Positions 1 to 6,187 of a stretch of DNA of 6,416 nucleotides are shown here, piece after piece. Source of the DNA: an uncultured Muribaculaceae bacterium (GTDB lineage: Bacteria > Bacteroidota > Bacteroidia > Bacteroidales > Muribaculaceae); NCBI GenBank assembly GCA_947644475.1, contig CANRZQ010000161.1, positions 1 to 6,416 of the forward strand, given 5' to 3'. The position numbers and the translations under genes are program-made. The notes below the pieces were generated by a model. It searched no databases. It worked only from the letters and a program-made list of their open reading frames with translations, and was not told where the DNA came from. Every line of letters starts with the position of its first letter. Within the stretch, counting starts at the first letter, position 1.

Positions 1-320
1 AGTCGGCCCTCCAATGTCCAAATGCGTTCTCGCCCGGCAGTTCCGAAGGCGTGAACGATGAGTGGAAGGTAAGTTACAAGTCCATCGTGTCGTTCGACTG
101 TCACATCTTCAACCGTTGGGGCCAGGAAATTACCTCGTTTACAAATCCTGCCGACGGCTGGGACGGAAAATACAAAGGAAAATTTGTGCCGGCCGGAGTT
201 TATTATTACGTAATCCAGGCAAAAGGAGCCGACGGAAAGGAATATAAACTTGCCGGCGATATAAATATTGTGAAATCAAAATCACGGTCGCCCTCCGGCT
301 CCCCGTCGGATACGGAATGA
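1..320 (+). CDS. C-terminal end of a T9SS-secreted surface protein (type B / gliding-motility C-terminal sorting domain), 5' truncated
   Basis: The reading frame is open from base 3 (first full codon TCG) to the TGA at 318-320; the true start lies upstream of the window. The visible ~105 residues match the gliding-motility-associated C-terminal domain, the type B sorting signal of the type IX secretion system. It begins PNAFSPGSSEGVNDEW, followed by FDCHIFNRWGQEI, GWDGKYKGK, VPAGVYYYVIQAKGADGKEY and GDINIV, the usual order of conserved blocks. In this family the domain directs an exported protein through the outer membrane and is the last domain of often very large, repeat-rich surface proteins. 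The protein ends in a Ser/Pro-rich tail of about 15 residues (KSKSRSPSGSPSDTE) beyond the last predicted strand. What the rest of the protein does cannot be told from here. The GTG at 51 is an internal Val codon, not a start, because the domain's conserved residues begin upstream of it. The next gene starts 23 bases downstream, so co-transcription is likely. Confidence 0.9.
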   Translation, partial: SALQCPNAFSPGSSEGVNDEWKVSYKSIVSFDCHIFNRWGQEITSFTNPADGWDGKYKGKFVPAGVYYYVIQAKGADGKEYKLAGDINIVKSKSRSPSGSPSDTE

Positions 321-343
321 CCGGCGAATAAATCTGAAAGGAA

Positions 344-1294
344 ATGAAAAAAGCGATTATAACATACTCAATCATAGCGCTGGCTATGTCATGTGTGCCG
401 GCATCGGCGGCTGCCGCGCCTTCCGGCTCGTCACAGGTGTTTTCAAAGACAGTGAATCCGCAGACACCGGCATCGGTAAGCCTATGCGGCAAGAAGGTCG
501 ACCTCGACCGCGTGGATATGTGGGAGCGTTTCGACCGCGAACTCACAGCCATGACATATACCCATGGGTCGGTGCTGCTCACCATAAAGCGCGCCAACAA
601 ATATTTCCCCGAAATGGCTCCGATACTCAAAGCCAACGGTGTGCCGCAAGACGTGCTTTACCTTGCATGCATCGAGTCGTGGCTTAATCCCCGGGCCTAT
701 TCTCCGGCAAAAGCGGCCGGAATATGGCAGTTTATGCCGGCCACAGCCAAGCAATACGGCCTGGAAGTGACCGACGAGGTTGACGAACGCTATAATCTCG
801 AAAAGGCCACGGCTGCCGCCTGCCGCTATCTCAAAAAGGCATATGCCAAGTATGGCGACTGGTCGTCGGTGATGGCGTCGTATAACGGCGGCATGGGCCG
901 CATATCCAGTGAACTCGAAGCCCAGGGAGGAGAAAATGCCATGGACCTCTATCTGGTGGAGGAGACATCGCGCTATCCGTTCCGCGTGATGGCCATGAAG
1001 GCTATAATGGAGCAGCCCCGCGCTTTCGGCTTTACTCTCAATTCCGACCAGCTATACCAGCCTAAGAAATACAAGATTGTGACAGTCGACGGCCCTGTCG
1101 CCGACTGGCCTGAATGGGCCCGCAAGCAAGGTATCTCCTATGCCCAGCTGCGCGAGGAAAATCCGTGGATACGGTCGAAGAAACTTACCAACAAGGCCGG
1201 CAAGACCTACAAGGTGCGTATTCCGACCAAGGAATCTCTTTCGCGCGCAAAACAGGCGAAGTCGGTCTATGATAAAAACTGGGTGGTTGAATGA
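344..1294 (+). CDS. Exported lytic transglycosylase (SLT/GH23, MltD-like) with C-terminal LysM-like region
   Basis: A 316-residue periplasmic or envelope enzyme predicted to cleave the MurNAc-GlcNAc bond of peptidoglycan, leaving 1,6-anhydro-MurNAc ends. Residues 1-22 form a signal peptide (MKKAIITYSIIALAMSC, then an Ala-rich PASA site). Cys17 gives only a poor lipobox (A-M-S-C), so signal peptidase I cleavage near residue 22 seems more likely than a lipoprotein. The SLT domain spans about 75-225. Glu111 in CIESWLNPRAYS is the expected catalytic acid, followed by AAGIWQFMPATAKQYG (124-139), RYNLEKATAAACRYLKKAY (149-167) and SYNGG (179-183). Residues about 241-295 (KKYKIVTVDG ... GKTYKVRIP) resemble the divergent LysM-like tail seen in Bacteroidota homologues, presumably for glycan binding. 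The start at 344 is chosen because the signal peptide begins there. AGGA sits almost against the ATG, too close for a normal Shine-Dalgarno. The stop overlaps the uvrA start. Family assignment is firm; MltD orthology is only approximate. Confidence 0.94.
   Translation: MKKAIITYSIIALAMSCVPASAAAAPSGSSQVFSKTVNPQTPASVSLCGKKVDLDRVDMWERFDRELTAMTYTHGSVLLTIKRANKYFPEMAPILKANGVPQDVLYLACIESWLNPRAYSPAKAAGIWQFMPATAKQYGLEVTDEVDERYNLEKATAAACRYLKKAYAKYGDWSSVMASYNGGMGRISSELEAQGGENAMDLYLVEETSRYPFRVMAMKAIMEQPRAFGFTLNSDQLYQPKKYKIVTVDGPVADWPEWARKQGISYAQLREENPWIRSKKLTNKAGKTYKVRIPTKESLSRAKQAKSVYDKNWVVE
1291..1294 (+). promoter_or_regulatory. ATGA stop-start overlap (likely translational coupling)
   Basis: The transglycosylase stop TGA (1292-1294) and the uvrA start ATG (1291-1293) share the sequence ATGA. 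Such overlaps usually indicate one mRNA and re-initiation by terminating ribosomes. No strong Shine-Dalgarno is visible just upstream (GGGTGGTTGA), which fits coupling. No other uvrA start is available nearby: the next Met is residue 84, beyond the Walker A motif. Confidence 0.6.
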
Positions 1295-4146
1295 GCACGC
1301 GCAATCCTGTGGACACGGCGCACGATAGCGTGGCATCGTCGATCGACGGAACAAACTCGCTCACCGTCACGGGCGCACGTGTCCATAATCTCAAAAATAT
1401 AGATGTAGAACTGCCCCTCAACAGGCTTGTCGTAATCACCGGCCTGAGCGGGTCGGGCAAGTCGTCGCTGGCTTTCGACACGATTTATGCCGAAGGCCAA
1501 CGCCGATATATCGAGACATTCTCGGCCTATGCCCGCAATATGCTCGGCAACCTTGAACGCCCCGATGTCGACAATATCACGGGCCTCAGTCCCGTAATAG
1601 CCATTGAGCAGAAAACGGTAAACCGCAATCCGCGCTCCACTATCGGCACCACCACGGAAGTGTTCGACTTTTTGCGCCTGCTTTTTGCACGTGTGGGCCA
1701 GGCCAGAAGTTACCTTTCCGGCGAGGTAATGATTAAATATACGCCCGAGCGCATCGTGTCGCTTATAAACGAGCGGTTTGCCGACCGCAAGATTTATGTG
1801 CTCGCCCCTCTTGTAAAGAACCGCAAGGGGCATTATAAGGAACTTTTTGAGACCTATCGCAAGAAAGGGTTCCTCAATATGCGCGTCGATGGCGAACTGT
1901 GTGAAATCACGCCAGGCATGAAGGTCGACCGGTACAAGAACCACGACATCGAACTTGTTGTCGACCGTTTCCGTGTCTCCGGCAAAAGCGACGAGCGCCT
2001 GCGCGACACAGTAGATGCCGCCCTCAGATACGGCGACAAGGAATTGATGATTTTCGACGTCGACGATTGCAAGGTGTTCCATTACAGCCAGCAACTGATG
2101 GACCCTGTCACAGGCCTGTCGTACAGCGAGCCGGCTCCGCATAATTTCTCGTTCAACTCCCCGCAGGGGGCATGCCCGTGTTGCAAGGGCCTCGGATTTG
2201 TAAATATCGTCGACCGCGAAAAGATAATACCCGATGCCCGATTGTCGATTGCCAAGGGCGGAATAGCCCCTCTTGGGAAATACCGCGACATATTGATATT
2301 CAAGCAGATTGCCGCTATCTGCGCAAAACACGGATTCTCAATCGACACCCCGATTGCCGACCTCGACGAGGCCGTGCTCTCTGATATTCTCAACGGCACT
2401 CCCGAACGGCTCGACATCGAGGGGGAGACATCATCCTACTTCTCCACCTATGAAGGGCTTGTAAAATATATCGAGATGCAGCAGGCCGACGAAGCCACGG
2501 CTTCGGCCCAGAAGTGGAGCGGCCAGTTCTATTCCCGTAAAGTGTGCCCGGAATGTAACGGCGACCGTCTGAACCGGCAGGCGTTGAATTTCTTTATCGA
2601 CGGACAAAATATTGCGCAACTTGCCCGCCTTGACATAGCCGACCTCTTCGAATGGTCGAAGACGATACTCGACAGGCTCGGCTCGCAAGAGCGCAAGATT
2701 GCGGCGGAAATTATAAAGGAGATTAACCACCGCCTGAGTTTTCTTGTCGATGTAGGGCTCGACTACCTCAACCTTAACCGGGCGTCGGCCACATTGTCGG
2801 GCGGAGAGAGCCAGCGCATACGACTGGCCACTCAGTTGGGATCGGAACTTGTAAACGTGCTCTATATTCTCGATGAGCCTTCAATCGGACTGCACCAGCG
2901 CGACAACCGCCGCCTCATCGACTCTCTCAAACGCCTCCGCGACGCGTCAAATTCCATAATCGTGGTGGAGCACGACCGCGACATAATGCTCGATGCCGAC
3001 TATGTTGTCGATATTGGCCCCGGAGCAGGGCGCAAGGGCGGCCAGGTGGTCTTTGCAGGCACTCCCGGGGAAATGACCAAAACCGACACTCTTACGGCGC
3101 AATATCTTTCCGGAGCCAGAAAAATAGAGGTGCCGGAAGTGCGCCGGAAAGGCTCCGGCAAGGAGATAGTGCTATCCGGAGCATCGGGCCACAATCTCCG
3201 CGACGTCACGCTGCGGCTTCCGCTCGGCACACTCACATGTGTGGCCGGGGTGTCAGGTTCGGGCAAGTCATCGCTTATCAACGCCACGCTTCAGCCCATT
3301 CTTTCGCAGCATTTTTTCCGCTCGCTCACCGAGCCGCTGCCATACAAGGAAATTTCCGGCCTCGAGCATATCGACAAGGTTGTCACCGTCGACCAGTCGC
3401 CCCTTGGCCGTTCGCCCCGGTCGAATCCCGCCACATACACCGGCGTGTTCACCGACATCCGCAATCTCTTTGTCAACCTACCCGAGGCAAAAATCCGAGG
3501 CTACAAGCCGGGCCGGTTCTCGTTCAATATCAAGGGAGGCCGCTGCGAGGCATGTGCCGGCAACGGATACAAATCGATAGAAATGAATTTCCTTCCCGAC
3601 GTGATGGTGCCTTGCGAGGTGTGCGGAGGCCGGCGCTACAACCGCGAGACCCTCGAGGTGCGCTTCAAGGGCAAGTCCATAGCAGATGTGCTCGACATGA
3701 CCATAAATCAGGCTGTGGAATTTTTCTCGGGCATCCCCGGCATATTGAAGAAGATAAAGGTGCTTCAAGACATAGGGCTGGGCTACATAAAACTCGGCCA
3801 GCCGTCGTCGACACTGTCGGGAGGCGAAAACCAGCGCGTGAAACTTGCCACCGAACTTGCAAAAAAAGATACGGGACGCACTTTGTTTATTCTCGACGAG
3901 CCTACCACCGGGCTTCATTTCGAGGACATCCGCACGCTCATGTCCATTCTCAACCGTCTTGTCGACAAAGGCAACACAGTGCTGGTGATTGAGCACAACC
4001 TCGATGTGCTCAAATGCGCCGACTATCTCATTGATATGGGCCCCGGCGGCGGACGCAACGGCGGCTGCATAATAGCCTCCGGCACCCCCGAGCAGGTTGC
4101 CGCCACCGATTCCCCATCCTCATCCTTCCTCCGCGAATACCTGTAA
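1291..4146 (+). CDS. uvrA: UvrABC excinuclease subunit A
   Basis: A 951-residue UvrA, the dimeric ATPase that scans DNA for bulky lesions and loads UvrB in nucleotide excision repair. It has two ABC modules. Module 1 has Walker A GLSGSGKSS (51-59), signature LSGGESQR (502-509) and Walker B YILDEP (525-530). Module 2 has Walker A GVSGSGKSS (653-661), signature LSGGENQR (842-849) and Walker B FILDEP (866-871). Zinc-type Cys pairs are C295/C298 with C419/C422, and C752/C755 with C775/C778, the last in the DNA-binding C-terminal zinc module. Compared with E. coli UvrA (940 residues, recalled), the N-terminus carries about 21 extra residues before the conserved LTVTGARVHNLKNI block. Two zinc-type pairs present in E. 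coli are missing: RCPDH corresponds to SYLSG (140-144), and CPICG corresponds to D271-P-V-T-G275. Both belong to the same zinc site in my reading. Catalytic motifs are intact, so it should be functional. Bacteroidota often carry several UvrA paralogues, so it may not be the only one in the genome. Confidence 0.97.
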   Translation: MSTRNPVDTAHDSVASSIDGTNSLTVTGARVHNLKNIDVELPLNRLVVITGLSGSGKSSLAFDTIYAEGQRRYIETFSAYARNMLGNLERPDVDNITGLSPVIAIEQKTVNRNPRSTIGTTTEVFDFLRLLFARVGQARSYLSGEVMIKYTPERIVSLINERFADRKIYVLAPLVKNRKGHYKELFETYRKKGFLNMRVDGELCEITPGMKVDRYKNHDIELVVDRFRVSGKSDERLRDTVDAALRYGDKELMIFDVDDCKVFHYSQQLMDPVTGLSYSEPAPHNFSFNSPQGACPCCKGLGFVNIVDREKIIPDARLSIAKGGIAPLGKYRDILIFKQIAAICAKHGFSIDTPIADLDEAVLSDILNGTPERLDIEGETSSYFSTYEGLVKYIEMQQADEATASAQKWSGQFYSRKVCPECNGDRLNRQALNFFIDGQNIAQLARLDIADLFEWSKTILDRLGSQERKIAAEIIKEINHRLSFLVDVGLDYLNLNRASATLSGGESQRIRLATQLGSELVNVLYILDEPSIGLHQRDNRRLIDSLKRLRDASNSIIVVEHDRDIMLDADYVVDIGPGAGRKGGQVVFAGTPGEMTKTDTLTAQYLSGARKIEVPEVRRKGSGKEIVLSGASGHNLRDVTLRLPLGTLTCVAGVSGSGKSSLINATLQPILSQHFFRSLTEPLPYKEISGLEHIDKVVTVDQSPLGRSPRSNPATYTGVFTDIRNLFVNLPEAKIRGYKPGRFSFNIKGGRCEACAGNGYKSIEMNFLPDVMVPCEVCGGRRYNRETLEVRFKGKSIADVLDMTINQAVEFFSGIPGILKKIKVLQDIGLGYIKLGQPSSTLSGGENQRVKLATELAKKDTGRTLFILDEPTTGLHFEDIRTLMSILNRLVDKGNTVLVIEHNLDVLKCADYLIDMGPGGGRNGGCIIASGTPEQVAATDSPSSSFLREYL

Positions 4147-4182
4147 TTATATATTGCGATGGAAAAAACTAATGTATTTGAG

Positions 4183-4209
4183 TGTAGGGACGCACGGCTC
4201 GTGCGTCCG
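4183..4209 (+). repeat. REP-like palindromic element, copy 1
   Basis: A 27-base unit made of T4183, then GTAG (4184-4187), stem arm GGACGCACG (4188-4196), loop GCT (4197-4199), arm CGTGCGTCC (4200-4208) and a closing G. The 9-base-pair stem is perfect. A GTAG tetranucleotide at the 5' foot of a hairpin is the hallmark of REP elements recognised by REP-associated tyrosine transposases. The unit starts 36 bases after the uvrA stop. Assignment to the REP class is inference from architecture. Confidence 0.88.
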
Positions 4210-4249
4210 GTATCTGACTCTGATAATAATTATGTATAAGCGGTTCTTT

Positions 4250-4276
4250 CGGACGCACGAGCCGTGCGTCCCTACA
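4250..4276 (-). repeat. REP-like palindromic element, copy 2 (inverted)
   Basis: The exact reverse complement of copy 1 over all 27 bases. On the + strand it reads stem arm GGACGCACG (4251-4259), loop AGC (4260-4262), arm CGTGCGTCC (4263-4271), then CTAC (4272-4275), which is GTAG on the minus strand. It lies 47 bases before the start codon of the downstream gene. Opposed to copy 1 across a 40-base spacer, it forms a head-to-head BIME-like pair. Confidence 0.88.
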
Positions 4277-4323
4277 TTGCGATTACATTATCTTTTTTTA
4301 TCAATGAAACTTTTTGAATAATC

Positions 4324-6102
4324 ATGATAAGTTTACAGATAGAGAATTTGACAAAGAGCGTTGGCGACAGGCTGCTGTTTGCCGATGTCTCGTTAGGTGT
4401 CAACGAAGGCGACAAGATTGGGATAATAGCCAAGAACGGATCGGGTAAATCCACATTCTTGCGTATCCTCGCAGGCAAGGAGGATTACGATTCGGGAAAG
4501 ATTACCCTACGCAGCGGCATAAGGCTGGCTTTTCTTGAACAGGATTCCAATTTCGACCCCTCGGTGCCTATTCTCGATGCGTGCGTCAAGGAAGCCGAGG
4601 CTCTGTTTGCCGGTATGCCCGAAGAGCACGTGACGCTGCGCGACGATCTGAGCCGAATGCTCACTCAGTTGGGCATCGTCGACCAGCAGGTGTCGGCGTC
4701 GACAATGTCGGGCGGCCAGCTCAAACGCGCGGCCATAGCCGTGGCATTAATATCGGAGCCGGACATATTGCTTCTCGACGAGCCCACCAACCACCTGGAC
4801 ATAAAGGTGATAGAATGGCTCGAAAATAAATTGAGGCGTTCGCGCACCACATTGCTTATGGTGACACACGACCGCTATTTTCTCGACCGTGTCTGCAACA
4901 AGATTATTGAAATCGACCGTCAGCAGATGTTTTCTTACGACGGCAATTATGATTATTATCTGCGCCGCCGGGCCGAGCGCATAGAAGCCATGGCCTCGGA
5001 ACTTGCCAAGGTGAAGAATACTCTCCGGCGCGAGCAGGAGTGGATGAACCGTCAGCCGCAGGCACGTGCCGGAAAGGCGAAATACCGCATCGATAAATTT
5101 TACGACCTGAAAGAGCGTTCGAGAGTAAATCTCAATGAGCGCAGCGTAAATCTCGATGGCTCTAAATCTACATATATCGGCTCCAAAATATTCGAGGCCG
5201 AGGGCATCTCGAAGCGTTTTGGCGATGTGGTAATTCTCGACGGATTCACATACACGTTTGCCCGTGGAGAAAAAGTGGGTATAATCGGCGAGAATGGAGT
5301 GGGGAAGTCGACATTCATCAAAATGCTCATGGGGCTTGTGCCGCAAGACTCAGGCCAGTGGAATGTCGGCGAGACCGTCCGTTTCGGATATTATTCGCAA
5401 GAAGGCATAGCCCTCGACGAGCAAAAGAAAGTGATAGATGCCGTGACGGATATTGCCGATGACATAGAGACTGCCACCGGCGAGCATGTCACCCCCATGC
5501 AGTGGCTTCAACACTTCCTTTTTTCCGTGCCCGACCAGCAGAAATATATCTACAAACTGTCGGGAGGCGAGCGGCGGCGGCTGCATCTGGCCACGGTGCT
5601 GATGCGACGGCCTAATTTCCTCATTCTCGATGAGCCGACCAACGACCTCGACATCGTCACGCTCGGCCTTCTTGAAGATTACCTTGTGAAATTTCAGGGC
5701 TGTGTCATAATCATAAGTCACGACCGTTATTTCCTCGACAACATCGTCGACCATCTGTTTGTGATGGAAGGCAACGGCGTGATAAAGGATTTCCCCGGCA
5801 CATATTCCGATTACAGAAGTTTTGTCGAGTCGCAGGCCGCGCCGAAGGAGGAAAAGAAACAGGAGCCGGCAAAAGCCAAGCCGCGGCAGCAGCGTCCGGC
5901 AAAAATGTCGTTCAAGACAGCACGCCGCCTCGAAGCCATCGATGCCGAACTTGCCGCTCTCAATGCAGAAAAGGAAAGCCTCGACGCGCTGTTCAACTCC
6001 GGAGAGGTGATTGGCGATGTGGCGGAGAAAGCGGCCCGCTATTCAGAAATTAAAGAAATAATCGACGCCCTCGAAATGGAGTGGCTCGAACTGCAAGAGT
6101 AA
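4324..6102 (+). CDS. uup: ABC-F family ATPase, Uup-like
   Basis: A 592-residue soluble protein with two ABC ATPase domains and no membrane segments, as in ABC-F proteins that act on the ribosome. ABC1 has Walker A AKNGSGKST (36-44), signature MSGGQ (128-132), Walker B LLLDEPTNHLD (149-159) and switch His182. ABC2 has Walker A GENGVGKST (322-330), signature LSGGE (412-416), Walker B LILDEPTNDLD (433-443) and His466. The interdomain linker is about 211-289, with the basic stretch NRQPQARAGKAKYR (242-255). After ABC2 comes TYSDYR (493-498), a Lys/Pro/Gln-rich spacer (about 505-527) and a charged C-terminal coiled coil (about 528-592). This C-terminal domain is what favours Uup over EttA- or YheS-type relatives. 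In E. coli Uup is linked to precise transposon excision, branched-DNA binding and ribosome function. The first Walker A glycine is Ala36, which I recall in other Bacteroidota homologues. No Shine-Dalgarno or clear promoter is visible. The stop is a tandem TAATAA (6100-6105). The Uup symbol is less certain than the family. Confidence 0.93.
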   Translation: MISLQIENLTKSVGDRLLFADVSLGVNEGDKIGIIAKNGSGKSTFLRILAGKEDYDSGKITLRSGIRLAFLEQDSNFDPSVPILDACVKEAEALFAGMPEEHVTLRDDLSRMLTQLGIVDQQVSASTMSGGQLKRAAIAVALISEPDILLLDEPTNHLDIKVIEWLENKLRRSRTTLLMVTHDRYFLDRVCNKIIEIDRQQMFSYDGNYDYYLRRRAERIEAMASELAKVKNTLRREQEWMNRQPQARAGKAKYRIDKFYDLKERSRVNLNERSVNLDGSKSTYIGSKIFEAEGISKRFGDVVILDGFTYTFARGEKVGIIGENGVGKSTFIKMLMGLVPQDSGQWNVGETVRFGYYSQEGIALDEQKKVIDAVTDIADDIETATGEHVTPMQWLQHFLFSVPDQQKYIYKLSGGERRRLHLATVLMRRPNFLILDEPTNDLDIVTLGLLEDYLVKFQGCVIIISHDRYFLDNIVDHLFVMEGNGVIKDFPGTYSDYRSFVESQAAPKEEKKQEPAKAKPRQQRPAKMSFKTARRLEAIDAELAALNAEKESLDALFNSGEVIGDVAEKAARYSEIKEIIDALEMEWLELQE

Positions 6103-6123
6103 TAAATCAGAAGCCGTCAAAGG

Positions 6124-6150
6124 TGTAGGGACGCACGGCCCGTGCGTCCG
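6124..6150 (+). repeat. REP-like palindromic element, copy 3 (solo)
   Basis: It matches copy 1 at 26 of 27 positions in the same orientation: GTAG (6125-6128), arm GGACGCACG (6129-6137), loop GCC (6138-6140), arm CGTGCGTCC (6141-6149). The only difference is in the loop (GCC instead of GCT), so the stem is fully preserved. Its flanks do not resemble those of copies 1 and 2, which sets the mobile unit at the 27-base core. It begins 21 bases after the uup stop and ends 37 bases before the next start codon. No T-run follows, so it is not a standard intrinsic terminator. Confidence 0.88.
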
Positions 6151-6187
6151 CCGCCAAACGACACTAATCACATTAAACTACATATTT

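Larger units (their letters stand above)
4158..4302. repeat. Long imperfect inverted repeat (BIME-like) filling the uvrA-uup gap
   Basis: Most of the gap between uvrA and the next gene folds on itself. The inner arms, 4183-4209 and 4250-4276, are exact reverse complements over 27 bases, separated by 40 bases. The symmetry continues outward: 4158-4176 pairs with 4284-4302 at 15 of 19 positions by my hand alignment, including an exact TAATGTA / TACATTA match and an A-run (4163-4168) facing a T-run (4293-4299). Unpaired bulges of 6 and 7 bases (4177-4182, 4277-4283) lie between the inner and outer blocks. An mRNA reading through would form a very stable structure, which may protect the uvrA 3' end or attenuate read-through. 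A classical terminator is doubtful because the T-run is 16 bases past the GC-rich stem. Confidence 0.85.

Noticed and set aside
51..320. A complete small 89-residue protein starting at GTG 51
   Set aside because: The same frame is open to the window edge, and the conserved PNAFSPG block of the sorting domain lies upstream of 51, so this is the tail of a larger protein.
1267..2331. Long antisense open frame (354 codons, minus strand) across the start of uvrA
   Set aside because: It lies opposite firmly identified uvrA motifs, its translation resembles no family I know, and GC-rich coding sequence commonly leaves such antisense frames open.
3237..3992. 251-codon + strand frame inside uvrA
   Set aside because: It overlaps UvrA Walker A2, zinc module and signature 2 in another frame; its Arg/His/Pro/Ser-rich translation is typical of an out-of-frame shadow.
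4173..4296. Bacteroidota-type promoter (-7 TAnnTTTG) for the uup gene
   Set aside because: The nearest matches, TGTATTTG (4173-4180) and TATCTTTT (4289-4296), each miss one base and have no well-spaced TTTG-like -33 element.
4184..4299. Intrinsic terminator after uvrA formed by the repeat hairpin and the T-run at 4293-4299
   Set aside because: The T-run is 16 bases past the GC-rich stem and the first hairpin has no T-run, so the canonical form is absent. Attenuation remains possible but is not called.
4097..4321. 74-codon frame covering the uvrA end and the intergenic repeats
   Set aside because: It starts inside uvrA and mostly translates the inverted repeat; no domain or ribosome binding site supports it.
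4183..6150. CRISPR array from repeated 27-mers
   Set aside because: Only three copies, one inverted, with spacings of 40 and about 1850 bases; no regular spacers and no cas genes.
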